Shown: one piece after another, positions 52,442 through 61,681 of the stretch
Numbering within the stretch: the stretch's first letter is position 1
How the letters are laid out: every line of letters begins with the position of its first letter
Assembly: GCF_900107135.1 (NCBI RefSeq)
Contig: NZ_FNOV01000008.1
Span: forward strand, 124,001-188,000
Source of the DNA: Hymenobacter psychrophilus
GTDB taxonomy: Bacteria; Bacteroidota; Bacteroidia; Cytophagales; Hymenobacteraceae
Direction: 5' to 3'
Length of the DNA stretch: 64,000 nucleotides
Translations under genes and position numbers: made by a program
The notes under the pieces: model-generated
Database searches by the model: none
What the model saw: the letters and a program-made list of their open reading frames with translations, nothing else
What the model was told of the DNA's origin: nothing

Positions 52442-53509
52442 ATGAACGCACTCGGAATTCAGCTGAGCCTGTCCTCGCTGTGGGCCTTTCTGGTAGCTAT
52501 GTTCGCCGTGCCGTCCATTATCTACATCGCCCACCTCAAAAACATGCTCGATACGCCCAACGTGCGTACCGTGCACGAGTCGCTGACGCCGCGCCTGGGC
52601 GGTGTGGCCGTTTTTGCGGGCTTTATGTCGGCCCTCACCATCTTCGCGCCGCTCGACAATGGAGTGCAACAGCTGCTGGCCGGCTGCATCGTGCTGTTTT
52701 TTGTGGGCCTGAAAGACGATTTGGTGAGTATTTCGGTGGCCAAAAAGTTTGTGGGCCAGCTGCTGGCTACCGGCATCGTCATGATTATGGCCGACGTCCG
52801 CATCACCAGCTTTCAGGGTATTTTGGGCATCGGCGAGCTGCCAATCGGTATCAGCTACGCCTTCACCTTCTTTGCCATCGTGGGCATCACCAACGCCATC
52901 AACCTCATCGACGGTCTCGATGGCCTAGCCGGCTCCATTGTGCTCATTATCGTGAGCACTTTTGGTTACTATTTCTATCAATACGGCGGCCCTGATTTTC
53001 AGAACTACGCCTTCGTATCGGTGTGCGTGGTGGGCGGTATCCTGGGTTTTCTGCGCTACAACTTCCACCGGGCCAGTATTTTCATGGGCGACACCGGGTC
53101 GCTGGTCTGCGGCTTTATTGTATCCATTCTCACTATTCAGTTTATTGAGATGGGGTTGAAAGTGGGCCAGCCTTTTGGCAACGCAGCCCCGGCCGTGGCC
53201 TTGGGTATTTTGTTTGTGCCTCTGTTTGATACCCTGCGCGTATTTATTGTTCGCATGATGGCGGGCCGCTCGCCTTTCTCGCCCGACAAAAACCACGTCC
53301 ATCACCGCATTCTGGCCATGGGCTTCCAGCAAATAAGCACCGTGATGCTGCTGGGCCTGCTCAACGTCATCGTAATTCTGCTCGTCATCAACTTTGCCTA
53401 CCTGGGCAGTATGATACTGATTGGGCTACTAATCGTCTTCTCGCTGTTACTGAGCCTAATGCTGGGCGTATACCACAGCCGGGCCGAGCGCCAGCGCATT
53501 GCCTCCTAA
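52442..53509 (+). CDS. MraY/WecA-type glycosyl-1-phosphate transferase
   Basis: 355 residues with about ten membrane helices. Family motifs: GLKDDLVS (Asp pair), INLIDGLDGLAGS, FMGDTGSLVCG and the HIH-type KNHVHHRIL. These mark polyprenyl-phosphate N-acetylhexosamine-1-phosphate transferases (WecA/TagO branch rather than MraY). Starts synthesis of a lipid-linked surface polysaccharide (inference from family). No glycosyltransferases lie adjacent, so the pathway is dispersed. Confidence 0.88.
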   Translation: MNALGIQLSLSSLWAFLVAMFAVPSIIYIAHLKNMLDTPNVRTVHESLTPRLGGVAVFAGFMSALTIFAPLDNGVQQLLAGCIVLFFVGLKDDLVSISVAKKFVGQLLATGIVMIMADVRITSFQGILGIGELPIGISYAFTFFAIVGITNAINLIDGLDGLAGSIVLIIVSTFGYYFYQYGGPDFQNYAFVSVCVVGGILGFLRYNFHRASIFMGDTGSLVCGFIVSILTIQFIEMGLKVGQPFGNAAPAVALGILFVPLFDTLRVFIVRMMAGRSPFSPDKNHVHHRILAMGFQQISTVMLLGLLNVIVILLVINFAYLGSMILIGLLIVFSLLLSLMLGVYHSRAERQRIAS

Positions 53510-53522
53510 CTAAAGGTGAGTA

Positions 53523-54782
53523 ATGCCAGCAGCGTGTAGCCCCCGTGCAATACACGGGCGGCATGCTACCGGCGTTGGCCTCTTAAAATCAACTATCAAC
53601 TTCGTGCGCTGCCCGCTCTTCATCCGGACTCTGTGTCTGCTACTGCTGGGGCTGCTACCGCTGGCAGCCGGGGCCACCGAATACCGTCGGCTACCACCGC
53701 CGCCGCGCACTGGCCTCACTACCGACTGGCTGATTAAAGATGCTGGCCGCAACCGGCTGATCCTGTACCTGCCCAATTACCACGCTCCGGTGCAGGCCTA
53801 CTACCAGTGGCTGAGCGTCCGGCCCGACCGGCCGCTACCCATCACCTTCACGGCCCGCGAAAACCTGAGCCTGTTCCTCGACAATCAACTAGTTTTCACT
53901 GCCCCCGCGCCAGCTTCCTACACGCTCGATTTGGCCGCACTACTACCGGCCGGCAGTCAGCCGGGCGGGCTGCACCTGCTATGCGTGTGGCACCCGGATG
54001 CCATTCCTAACCTAGCCTCCTTCCAGAATGCACTGGCACCGGCCGAGCGCTCTGCCGGAACTCCGAAAACACCGACGACTGGGGCGCAGCCGCGTCCTCG
54101 GGGGCATCAGGGACAAAACGTGTTTTTGGGCTTTTTGCTGCTAATTGGCCTTGGCTACGGAGGGCTGCGGGCCACGTATCAGCCGGGTTTCGCTCGCATC
54201 TACCAACTAGAGGGCATGTGGGGCCAAGGGGCAGCCGAGCAGGACTTTCTGGTGAAACCTGCTCTCACCTGGCTTAATCTGGTGCTGGTACTGCTATTTG
54301 CGCTGTCGTTTGCGCTACTGCTGGTAGCCATCCATACCAACATCGAAAACATCGTTATTCTGCGCCGGCTCTTCGATGTGGCCGAGTCGACTATTGTTGT
54401 GAAGGTGCTACTTTATACGCTTCTGGTAGCGGTCTTCGTACTGGGCAAATACCTGTTTTTGGAGTTGATGGGCTACATCTTCGACGTGGCCGAGTTGGTT
54501 GCCATTCAGTACCGCGAATTTATCCGGACGGTGCTGTTTATGGGCCTGTTTTTGCCGGGTGTAATGCTGCTCTACCTTGGCCTTAATCGGCAGCTGCCCG
54601 AAACGGTGCTGTGGGTATCCAACGGAGTGGTTTCCTTGCTGTTGATTGGTACCGTATGGCGCGTGGCTCGTACGTTGCACCGCAAAAGGTCACTCCTGAA
54701 TCTACATTTGTTTTCGTACCTTTGCGCCACTGAAGTGATTCCTTTAGTCGTTTTGCTCAAATTAATCGTTTTTACCTACTAA
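53523..54782 (+). CDS. DUF4271 membrane protein
   Basis: 419 residues as the only in-frame ATG start (13 bases after the previous stop). The first 28 residues look atypical, so an internal GTG before CPLFIRTLCLLLLGLL, the signal peptide, may be the true start. A beta-rich periplasmic part (about 50-190) is followed by six or seven membrane helices in the C-terminal 220 residues. The last part FSYLCATEVIPLVVLLKL is typical of DUF4271. In Bacteroidota this gene commonly precedes hemD, as here; function unknown. Confidence 0.78.
   Translation: MPAACSPRAIHGRHATGVGLLKSTINFVRCPLFIRTLCLLLLGLLPLAAGATEYRRLPPPPRTGLTTDWLIKDAGRNRLILYLPNYHAPVQAYYQWLSVRPDRPLPITFTARENLSLFLDNQLVFTAPAPASYTLDLAALLPAGSQPGGLHLLCVWHPDAIPNLASFQNALAPAERSAGTPKTPTTGAQPRPRGHQGQNVFLGFLLLIGLGYGGLRATYQPGFARIYQLEGMWGQGAAEQDFLVKPALTWLNLVLVLLFALSFALLLVAIHTNIENIVILRRLFDVAESTIVVKVLLYTLLVAVFVLGKYLFLELMGYIFDVAELVAIQYREFIRTVLFMGLFLPGVMLLYLGLNRQLPETVLWVSNGVVSLLLIGTVWRVARTLHRKRSLLNLHLFSYLCATEVIPLVVLLKLIVFTY
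54717..54724 (+). promoter_or_regulatory. Possible -7 box for hemD inside DUF4271
   Basis: TACCTTTG matches TAnnTTTG and lies 134 bases before the hemD start, inside the end of the DUF4271 gene. No clear -33 element at the usual distance. Confidence 0.3.
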
Positions 54783-54858
54783 TCAGGTACTCAGACAGCC
54801 GTCTTCCGACTTCTAACGTTCCCCTATCGCTCCAGATTTTACCTTCATTTTCTACCCA

Positions 54859-55674
54859 ATGGCCGACAACAAAGACCAGCCGGGAAAGGGCCGTCATGCC
54901 GCTCCTATCGCCACTATTCTGGTCAGCCAACCCACGCCGACCAGCGACGTTTCCCCCTATTTTTCGATTGCCGAAAAGTACGGCATTAAGGTAGATTTTC
55001 GCGAGTTTATTGAAGTTCAGCCGGTCTCCTATAAGGATTTCCGCAAGGAGAAGGTCAATATCGCTGAGCACACGGCCATCATCTTCACTAGCCGCAACGC
55101 CGTCGACCACTTCTTCCGCATCTGCCAGGAAGCTAAAATTGAAATGCCCGCCGAGATGAAATACTTCTGTATTTCGGAGCAGACGGCCAACTACCTGCAG
55201 AAATACATTGTGTTGCGCAAGCGCAAGCTGTTTGTGGGGCAGCGCACGGCCGCCGATATGTTTGACATCATCCGCAAGCACAAAGGCGAGACGTTCCTGT
55301 ATCCTTGCTCCGACATCCGCAAGGAGGACCTTCCCGAGTTTATGCGCGAGAACAAGTTCAAGTTCACCGAAGCGGTTATTTACCGCACCGTCGCCGCCGA
55401 CCTTTCGGACCTGACCGATGTGAAGTACGACTGCATTGCCTTTTTCAGCCCCTCGGGTATCAGCTCGCTGTTCGTCAACTTTCCCGACTTCGTGCAGAAT
55501 AACACGCGCATTGCTGCTTTTGGCCCTACTACGGCCAAAGCTGTGCTCGACGCGGGGTTGTTGCTCGACATTGAGGCGCCCCAGCCCAATGCCCCTTCCA
55601 TGACGGGCGCTATTGAGGCTTATATCCGGCTGCATCAGAGCAACGGAGCATCTAAAGCAGCTAACCAACGGTAA
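54859..55674 (+). CDS. hemD: Uroporphyrinogen-III synthase
   Basis: 271 residues with the two-lobed HemD layout: TILVSQPTPTSDVSPYF, AIIFTSRNAVDHFFRI, LYPCSDIRKEDLPEFM, IAFFSPSGISSLF and IAAFGPTTAKAVLDAG. Closes the linear tetrapyrrole to uroporphyrinogen III for heme and related cofactors. HemD is poorly conserved in general, but these segments and the DUF4271 neighbour fit well. A separate transcript from the type IX genes is likely, as a -7 box lies after it. Confidence 0.88.
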   Translation: MADNKDQPGKGRHAAPIATILVSQPTPTSDVSPYFSIAEKYGIKVDFREFIEVQPVSYKDFRKEKVNIAEHTAIIFTSRNAVDHFFRICQEAKIEMPAEMKYFCISEQTANYLQKYIVLRKRKLFVGQRTAADMFDIIRKHKGETFLYPCSDIRKEDLPEFMRENKFKFTEAVIYRTVAADLSDLTDVKYDCIAFFSPSGISSLFVNFPDFVQNNTRIAAFGPTTAKAVLDAGLLLDIEAPQPNAPSMTGAIEAYIRLHQSNGASKAANQR

Positions 55675-55770
55675 ATCGGCAGACAGGGGCCCGCAGTGAC
55701 AGGGCTGACAAGCACCTGCATGGCCTGTTTCTTTCGTGAGTTCAGTGAATAGATTGGAGCGGTTTTTCGT

Positions 55771-55778
55771 TACATTTG
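55771..55778 (+). promoter_or_regulatory. -7 box upstream of the PorP/SprF gene
   Basis: TACATTTG is an exact TAnnTTTG match 48 bases before the start codon. An upstream TTG at 55754 is closer than the usual -33 spacing, so only the -7 part is well supported. Confidence 0.4.
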
Positions 55779-55826
55779 AAAACGTAGGCCCACCGCTATT
55801 CCGGGGCTAACTCACGGCTGATTTAT

Positions 55827-56819
55827 ATGAAAAGATATATACTAAGCGCCGGGGCGCTGCTGCTGCTGGGCAAAGCTACCGCCCAGCAGCAGCCGCAGTT
55901 CAGCCAGTACGGGCTCAATGGGATGAGTCTGAACCCGGCCTATGCAGGTGTGAAAGGCTACGGGGAAGTTACCGGCATCGGCCGCATCCAGTACTACGGC
56001 TTCAACGCAACCTTCGACTCGGGGGGCTCGCCTACTACGGGTTCACTCACAGCCTCGCTGCCCATGCCGGTGCTCGCTGGCGGTCTGGGCCTGAGCCTGT
56101 ACCGCGACCGGATTGCCGAGTTGTATACGACCAACGTGCAGCTTTCTTACTCACGCCACCTCAAACTTGGCGAAGGCAAGCTGGGTCTGGGTGTGCAGGG
56201 TATCTTTAATAATATCTACCAAGGAAAATTTCGGGCCGTCGAGGAGGAAGACATTGCCGTGCCCCGCGAAGGATCGGATGCGAAATTTGATATGGGGGCA
56301 GGGGTATGGTATGAAGCCCCCACGTATTATGTCGGCCTGAGCGCGAACAATCTGTTGCGCTCCACCTACCGCTTTAAATCGGAAGGGCTGGTCAGTAAGA
56401 AAACGGCCCAGTATTTGACTGAGAATCATGCTTACCTGACGGGCGGCTACAATATCGACCTGACTCCGGACGTTGTACTTACCCCAACTGCCCTGCTGAA
56501 ACTGGTGTTACCGGGGCAATTTGGCGATAACGACAAACTGACCCTGCGCAATGCCTCGTATGAGGTAGGCGCCCGGGCCACGTTCAACGATCGGTTCTGG
56601 GGTGGGCTGGGCTACCGCTCGGGCGACTCCTTCACGGCGCTGGGTGGAATTTCTTTCGCCCAAGACAATGCCCTGCGGTTGGGATTGGCCTATGACATAA
56701 TTGCATTTGGCCAAGTTGCGAAAGCAACCAGCTCATTTGAGATTATGCTGAGTTATCAGTTGCCAAAATCTACCCCCAATATCCGTCCAGCTATCCGGAC
56801 ACCCCGGTATAGCTTCTGA
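55827..56819 (+). CDS. PorP/SprF family type IX secretion membrane protein
   Basis: 330 residues. Signal peptide ending at ATAQQ, then PQFSQYGLNGMSLNPAYAG, the hallmark of PorP/SprF proteins, followed by an outer-membrane barrel of alternating strands and a short C terminus. PorP-like proteins work with the type IX machinery, often as partners for surface adhesins. Encoded about 230 bases upstream of gldK on the same strand; no large SprB-type adhesin gene is in the window. Confidence 0.9.
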   Translation: MKRYILSAGALLLLGKATAQQQPQFSQYGLNGMSLNPAYAGVKGYGEVTGIGRIQYYGFNATFDSGGSPTTGSLTASLPMPVLAGGLGLSLYRDRIAELYTTNVQLSYSRHLKLGEGKLGLGVQGIFNNIYQGKFRAVEEEDIAVPREGSDAKFDMGAGVWYEAPTYYVGLSANNLLRSTYRFKSEGLVSKKTAQYLTENHAYLTGGYNIDLTPDVVLTPTALLKLVLPGQFGDNDKLTLRNASYEVGARATFNDRFWGGLGYRSGDSFTALGGISFAQDNALRLGLAYDIIAFGQVAKATSSFEIMLSYQLPKSTPNIRPAIRTPRYSF

Positions 56820-57010
56820 CGGACTGTTTTGAAGGAGAGGAATATGTGCTGTAGACGTGGAAAACGAAATGTTGGCGCAATCAGCCAGGCAAATGGACTA
56901 AATATCCGTTTAACCGGCTGATACTTTAGTTGGTAGACAAATGTGCGGTGTTGGGCGGATTGCTTGCGTACCAACGGATGATTCATTAGATTTGCCAGCC
57001 CGAAAAATTG

Positions 57011-57019
57011 TAATCTTTG
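57011..57019 (+). promoter_or_regulatory. Possible promoter of the gldKLMN operon
   Basis: TAATCTTTG resembles TAnnTTTG with one extra base. TTTG at 56991-56994 lies 16 bases upstream and could be the -33 element. The gldK start is 35 bases downstream. Confidence 0.35.
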
Positions 57020-57053
57020 GATATCACCCTCGGTCGTCTTTTTATACTTCACA

Positions 57054-58064
57054 ATGAATAAGTTTTCCCTCCTGCCCCTTGTCGCTTTCTCGGCTCTACT
57101 ATTGGGCGGGTGTAGCTTCAGCAAAGGCCCTACTGGCGACTTGGTTGGCGCGGAAGATCGGCCGGAATTTAACCCTCAGGAAGTGCCTTATGGCATGGTG
57201 CCTTGCCCTGGCGGTACCTTCCACATGGGTCAAACCGACCAGGATATTTCGGCCTCCATGGTCAACATGAACAAGCAGGTGACGATTGCCGGCTTCTACA
57301 TGGATGAAACCGAAATCACCAACAACCAGTACCGCCAGTTCATGAATGCCATCCGGCAGGACTCGATTGATGTGCTGGGCGAAGAGTACGTGATGACCGA
57401 GCTATACCCCGATACCACGGTTTGGGTGCGCGATTTTACCTACCACATGGGTGATCCGCTGATGGAGTATTACTATACCCATCCTGCCTTCGACGATTAT
57501 CCGGTAGTAGGTGTTGACTGGTTTGCGGCCAAATACTTCTGTAACTGGCGTACCAAACTGAAGGCCCAGGCCAACGAAGAAGCCGGCTTGGCTCCTTATC
57601 CTAACTTCCGCCTGCCCTCGGAGGCCGAGTGGGAGTACGCCGCCCGCGGTGGCCGCGATTTAGCTACTTACCCCTGGGGCGGCCCTTACATGCGTAACTC
57701 CAATGGTTGCATGCTGGCGAACTTCAAGCCCGGTCGCGGCGATTATGCTTCCGACGGTTTCGCCTATACTGGGCCGGTGGCCTCGTTTTTCCCGAACGAC
57801 TTCGGCCTGTACGATATGGCCGGTAACGTGAGCGAGTGGTGCGACGATGCCTACATGGAAGCCTCCGTGCCAGTGGTGTGGGACATGAACCCAACCAACC
57901 CCGACGACAACGAGCCCCGCAAAGTGGTGCGCGGTGGCTCGTGGAAAGATATTGCTTACTTCCTCGAAACGGGTACCCGCAATTTCGAATACCAGGATTC
58001 AGCCCGTTCCTACATCGGTTTCCGCACCGCCATGATTCAAATTGGCTCGGGCGGCGACCGGTAG
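57054..58064 (+). CDS. gldK: Type IX secretion lipoprotein GldK/PorK
   Basis: 336 residues. The lipobox LLLGGC ends a short signal. A formylglycine-generating-enzyme-like (FGE-sulfatase) domain follows: VPCPGGTFHMGQ, MDETEITNNQYRQFMN, RLPSEAEWEYAARGGRD, GNVSEWCDDAY, VVRGGSWKD and SYIGFRTAM. In GldK/PorK this fold is structural: with GldN it forms the periplasmic ring of the type IX system under the outer membrane. The order gldK-L-M-N confirms the assignment over the similar GldJ. Confidence 0.93.
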   Translation: MNKFSLLPLVAFSALLLGGCSFSKGPTGDLVGAEDRPEFNPQEVPYGMVPCPGGTFHMGQTDQDISASMVNMNKQVTIAGFYMDETEITNNQYRQFMNAIRQDSIDVLGEEYVMTELYPDTTVWVRDFTYHMGDPLMEYYYTHPAFDDYPVVGVDWFAAKYFCNWRTKLKAQANEEAGLAPYPNFRLPSEAEWEYAARGGRDLATYPWGGPYMRNSNGCMLANFKPGRGDYASDGFAYTGPVASFFPNDFGLYDMAGNVSEWCDDAYMEASVPVVWDMNPTNPDDNEPRKVVRGGSWKDIAYFLETGTRNFEYQDSARSYIGFRTAMIQIGSGGDR

Positions 58065-58129
58065 GCTAACCTAGCATTTCTCCGACTCCTCTTTATACCT
58101 CACCACTTCTTCTTCAACAACACAATCAA

Positions 58130-58939
58130 ATGGCAGCTAAAGGCGGTAATTTTCTGTACGATGTATTGATGCCCAAGATATACGGCATCGGCGCGGCTAT
58201 CGTAATCATCGGCGCTCTATTCAAAATCCAACACTGGGAGTACGCAAGCGAAATGCTGATCGTAGGCTTGGGTACTGAAGCCGTTATCTTCTTCTTAAGC
58301 GCGTTCCAGCCTACGTCCAAGGAGGTTGACTGGTCGATGGTATACCCCGAGCTGAGCGAAGGCTACGACCCTTCGACTGGTAACGCCAGCTTCCTGCAGC
58401 AGGACAATGGCGGCACGGGCCTGACCCGCAAGCTCGACGACATGCTGAAGGATGCTAACGTAACGCCCGAAGCTATTAACTCGCTGGGCCAGGGCCTGAA
58501 CCGCCTGAGCACGACCACCCAGCAGCTTGCCGGCCTCGGCGACGCAACCAACGCCACCGACGAGTACACGACCAAGGTTCGCTCGGCTGCCCAGTCGCTG
58601 GAGCGCATCAACGATTCATACTCGAAAACGGCCGATGCTATGAGCACCATGGCCGATGCTACGGCCGACGCTGGTGCTTACCAGTTGCAGGTACAGAATG
58701 TAACCAAAAACCTGGGCGCTCTGAACGCAGTGTATGAGATGGAGCTGAATGATGCTAACTCGCACCTCAAGTCTATGAACCAGTTCTACGGTACGCTGGC
58801 CCAGGCCATGCAGAACCTGACCGAAGCTGGCAAGGAAACCGATCAGTTCAAGACCGAAGTAACCAACCTGACGTCTAACTTGGGCTCGCTCAACCGGGTG
58901 TACGGCAACATGCTGAACGCCATGCGGGCCGGCAGCTAA
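58130..58939 (+). CDS. gldL: Type IX secretion inner-membrane motor subunit GldL/PorL
   Basis: 269 residues. Two N-terminal membrane helices (about 13-33, VLMPKIYGIGAAIVIIGALF, and 42-60, SEMLIVGLGTEAVIFFLSA) include a buried Glu. A cytoplasmic helical tail with repeated LxxLNxxYxxxL patterns (MELNDANSHLKSMNQFYGTL) follows. GldL pentamers surround GldM and form the proton-driven motor of type IX secretion and gliding. 65 bases after gldK. Confidence 0.94.
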   Translation: MAAKGGNFLYDVLMPKIYGIGAAIVIIGALFKIQHWEYASEMLIVGLGTEAVIFFLSAFQPTSKEVDWSMVYPELSEGYDPSTGNASFLQQDNGGTGLTRKLDDMLKDANVTPEAINSLGQGLNRLSTTTQQLAGLGDATNATDEYTTKVRSAAQSLERINDSYSKTADAMSTMADATADAGAYQLQVQNVTKNLGALNAVYEMELNDANSHLKSMNQFYGTLAQAMQNLTEAGKETDQFKTEVTNLTSNLGSLNRVYGNMLNAMRAGS

Positions 58940-58993
58940 GCCGGACCCAGTACGGCAATTAACACTCATATAGGATAGCAACAGGCATACACG

Positions 58994-60577
58994 ATGGCGG
59001 GAGCAAAGGAAACTCCACGGCAGAAGATGATCGGGATGATGTACCTGGTACTCACCGCGCTTCTGGCCTTGCAGGTAAACTCAGCAATTCTACTCAAATT
59101 CAAGTTTCTCGACGACAGCCTCTCCTCCATCAACGGAAAGGTGTCGAAGGCAAACGACGGGACCGTAAAGGGAATTCAGGCGCAGGTTGAAAAGGCCCGC
59201 AACCAGCCCAAAGACTTGGCCGTGCTCAAGCAAAGCCAGGAGGTGCGCGAGCGGACCAAGCAAACCATTGCCTACTTGGCCGGGGTACGGGAGCAGCTGC
59301 TCACCAAAACCGAGAACAAGGGCAAGAACGAGTTCAAGAACATGAGCGCCGAAGACAAGGTGGCCGAGCTGATGCTGGGCGCCAACAAGGACGGCGTGGG
59401 CTACAAGATGAAAGGCGAGCTGAACAGCTACTCCGATTACATCAAGAATATCATCCCCGGCGTTACGCCGCTGGCCCTCGACGCCAGCCAGGACCCGATG
59501 GTGGTAGACAAGGAACAAAAGAACAAAAACTTCGCTCAGCTTAACTTCGAGAACACGCCCGTAGTAGCCGCCTTGGCCGTACTGTCGCAGAAAGAAGCCG
59601 AAGTGCTGAAGTACGAGTCGGACGCGTTGAGCGCCCTGGCCCAGAAAGTAGGTGGTACGATTATCGTGTTCGATAAGATTGGGGCTTTTGCCAGCGCCGA
59701 GTCGAACACGGTAGCCGCCGGCACCAAGTACAAAGCAGAGTTGTTCCTGACGGCTTCGGCCTCGGGCCTCAACCCCAGCATGACCCTCAACGGCTCGCCG
59801 CTGTCGGTAGGCCCCGATGGCCGCGCCAAGGTAGAGTTCACGGCTCGTCCGGGCAACTTCGATAAGGATGGCAACGCCAAGTCCAGCTGGACCGGTACCG
59901 TACGCTTCAAGCAGAACGGCCGCGACACGACCTTCAAGGTGACCATGCCTTACACCGTTACCAAGCCGGTGATGCAGATTCAGTCGGCTTCGGTGCAGGC
60001 GCTGTATTTCCGGTGCGGCAACAAGCTGAGCGTAAACGTGCCCGCTTTGGGTGCCCAATATGATCCGAGCTTCTCGGCCAGCGGTGCAGCTACCATCAAA
60101 GGCTCTGCCAAAGGCGAAGTTACGCTGGTGCCTAACGCCAGCGAAGTAACCCTGAACGTGAGCAGCGGTGGCAACCCCATCGGCTCGCAGAAATTCGAGG
60201 TACGCCGCATTCCCAAGCCCGACATTCAGTGCTGGGTGGGCGGCCGGCCGGCCAACGATAAGCAGGGTACGCCCATCTCGGCGGTTCGTAACATGAACAT
60301 GAAAGCCATTCCCGATGCCAGCTTCGCCACCTTCCTGCCCGACGATGCCAAGTTCCGGGTGTCGCGCTACGAAGTAACGCTGGTGCGCGGTAAGCGCCCC
60401 GTAATGGCTGCTATTTCCGTGAGCGGCCCAACGGCCGACCTGACTTCCGTAGTAAATACGGCCCGTGAAGGCGACCGTTTGTACATCGAAGTGAAAAGCG
60501 TGCAGCGTCAGAACTTCCAGGGCAACGTCGAAGATGTGCCGATGGCCAACAAGTCGTTCAATATTCCCCTGCTCTAA
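58994..60577 (+). CDS. gldM: Type IX secretion motor/shaft protein GldM/PorM
   Basis: 527 residues. The N terminus GAKETPRQKMIGMMYLVLTA carries a conserved Arg followed by the single membrane helix (MMYLVLTALLALQVNSAIL). A long periplasmic part with four beta-rich domains (about 40-527) follows, including ADKVAELMLGANKDGVGYKM and the C-terminal SFNIPLL. GldM spans the periplasm and passes the motor movement to the GldK-GldN ring. 54 bases after gldL. Confidence 0.95.
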   Translation: MAGAKETPRQKMIGMMYLVLTALLALQVNSAILLKFKFLDDSLSSINGKVSKANDGTVKGIQAQVEKARNQPKDLAVLKQSQEVRERTKQTIAYLAGVREQLLTKTENKGKNEFKNMSAEDKVAELMLGANKDGVGYKMKGELNSYSDYIKNIIPGVTPLALDASQDPMVVDKEQKNKNFAQLNFENTPVVAALAVLSQKEAEVLKYESDALSALAQKVGGTIIVFDKIGAFASAESNTVAAGTKYKAELFLTASASGLNPSMTLNGSPLSVGPDGRAKVEFTARPGNFDKDGNAKSSWTGTVRFKQNGRDTTFKVTMPYTVTKPVMQIQSASVQALYFRCGNKLSVNVPALGAQYDPSFSASGAATIKGSAKGEVTLVPNASEVTLNVSSGGNPIGSQKFEVRRIPKPDIQCWVGGRPANDKQGTPISAVRNMNMKAIPDASFATFLPDDAKFRVSRYEVTLVRGKRPVMAAISVSGPTADLTSVVNTAREGDRLYIEVKSVQRQNFQGNVEDVPMANKSFNIPLL

Positions 60578-60601
60578 GCGTTGGTATGGTTTTGGGTAGT
60601 A

Positions 60602-60648
60602 GGTAGTAAGCATTCAGGCACTTTTTATTGCGCTGAATGCTTACTACC
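60602..60648 (+). promoter_or_regulatory. 16-bp hairpin between gldM and gldN
   Basis: Arms 60602-60617 and 60633-60648 pair perfectly over GGTAGTAAGCATTCAG with a 15-base middle. Further copies of the GGTAGTAAG part occur on either side (60596-60605 region and 60664-60678 in reverse), so it is built from a small repeat. It may lower or process the message between gldM and gldN. Confidence 0.55.
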
Positions 60649-60692
60649 AAACTCCAGCTACCAACTACTTACTACCAACTGATTTCTCTGGT

Positions 60693-61559
60693 ATGAACAA
60701 ATTCCTTTCCTTCGCCGCCCTGGCGGCCGGCCTTACGCTGTCGGTGGCAGCTTCGGCTCAGGAGCAAGCTACCACCGCGAGCAGCAACGGCTCGTACCGC
60801 CCGATTCCGAACTCGGACATCATGTTCCGCAAGACGATCTGGCGGGCTATCGACCTGCGCGAGAAGCAGAACAAGCCCATGTTCTCGGAGGGTAAGGAAA
60901 TCAGCGGCGTCATAATGGATGCTGTGAAGCGGGGCGAGTTGCAGGCCTACCGTAACGACTCGCTCACATCCACGCTTTCTGCTGCCGAGATGCTGGGCAA
61001 CATGTCGTACCAGGAAGCCGCAGCAGGCCTCAGTGATGAGGAAAAGGCGGCCGGCTTCTCCAACGAAGCTACCGACGACTGGGGTGCTCCGGTTAAGAAG
61101 GGTTCGAAAGCGGCTGCTCCGGCTGCCGCTTCCAGCTATGCTTATCGCCCGAAGGAGATCTACCAGATGGAGCTGAAGGAGGATATGATTTTCGATAAGA
61201 AACGCTCGCGCATGTACCACGACATCAAGTCGATTACTTTGCTCGTGCCTTCCACCCTGAGCGGTAACACCTCGGGTATCGAGCGGCCCATTGCCAGCTT
61301 CAAGTACAGCGACCTGGTGCGCGTGTTCCGGGCCAATCCCGATAAGGCTATCTGGTTTAACCCCCAGAACGACGCTCAGCACAAGAACCTGGCCGATGCT
61401 TTTGAGCTGTGGTTGTTCAACTCCTACATCGTAAAAGTGTCGAACCCGAACGATTCGCGCCTCGACGAAGTCTACGGTAGCCAGCAGCAGGGCATCCTTG
61501 CCTCGCAGCAAGCCGCCGCCGACCTGATCGAGTACGAGTACAACCTGTGGTCTTTCTAA
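60693..61559 (+). CDS. gldN: Type IX secretion protein GldN/PorN
   Basis: 288 residues. Signal peptide ending ASAQ, then the GldN pattern PNSDIMFRKTIWRAIDLREK, NKPMFSEGKEISGVIMDAV, and later YRPKEIYQMELKEDMIFDKK and LWLFNSYIVKVSNPND. Forms the periplasmic ring with GldK. Last gene of the cluster; a strong terminator follows. Confidence 0.94.
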   Translation: MNKFLSFAALAAGLTLSVAASAQEQATTASSNGSYRPIPNSDIMFRKTIWRAIDLREKQNKPMFSEGKEISGVIMDAVKRGELQAYRNDSLTSTLSAAEMLGNMSYQEAAAGLSDEEKAAGFSNEATDDWGAPVKKGSKAAAPAAASSYAYRPKEIYQMELKEDMIFDKKRSRMYHDIKSITLLVPSTLSGNTSGIERPIASFKYSDLVRVFRANPDKAIWFNPQNDAQHKNLADAFELWLFNSYIVKVSNPNDSRLDEVYGSQQQGILASQQAAADLIEYEYNLWSF

Positions 61560-61620
61560 ATCACAGATATTGCAGATGATGGGATGACGCAGGTATCCTT
61601 TCAAAGCAGATCGGTAACTA

Positions 61621-61664
61621 AGCAGCAGGCCCCGACCAAGATTGGTCGGGGCCTGCTGCTTTTT
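61621..61664. terminator. Terminator between gldN and uvrC
   Basis: An 18-bp perfect GC-rich stem (61621-61638 with 61643-61660), a 4-base loop, then TTTT on the + strand. Sits between convergent gldN and uvrC. Confidence 0.85.
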
Positions 61665-61681
61665 GGATAGGGCGGTACGCT

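Noticed and set aside
59090..60613. 507-codon minus-strand open frame opposite gldM
   Set aside because: Shadow of gldM, which has conserved family segments and sits in the expected operon order.
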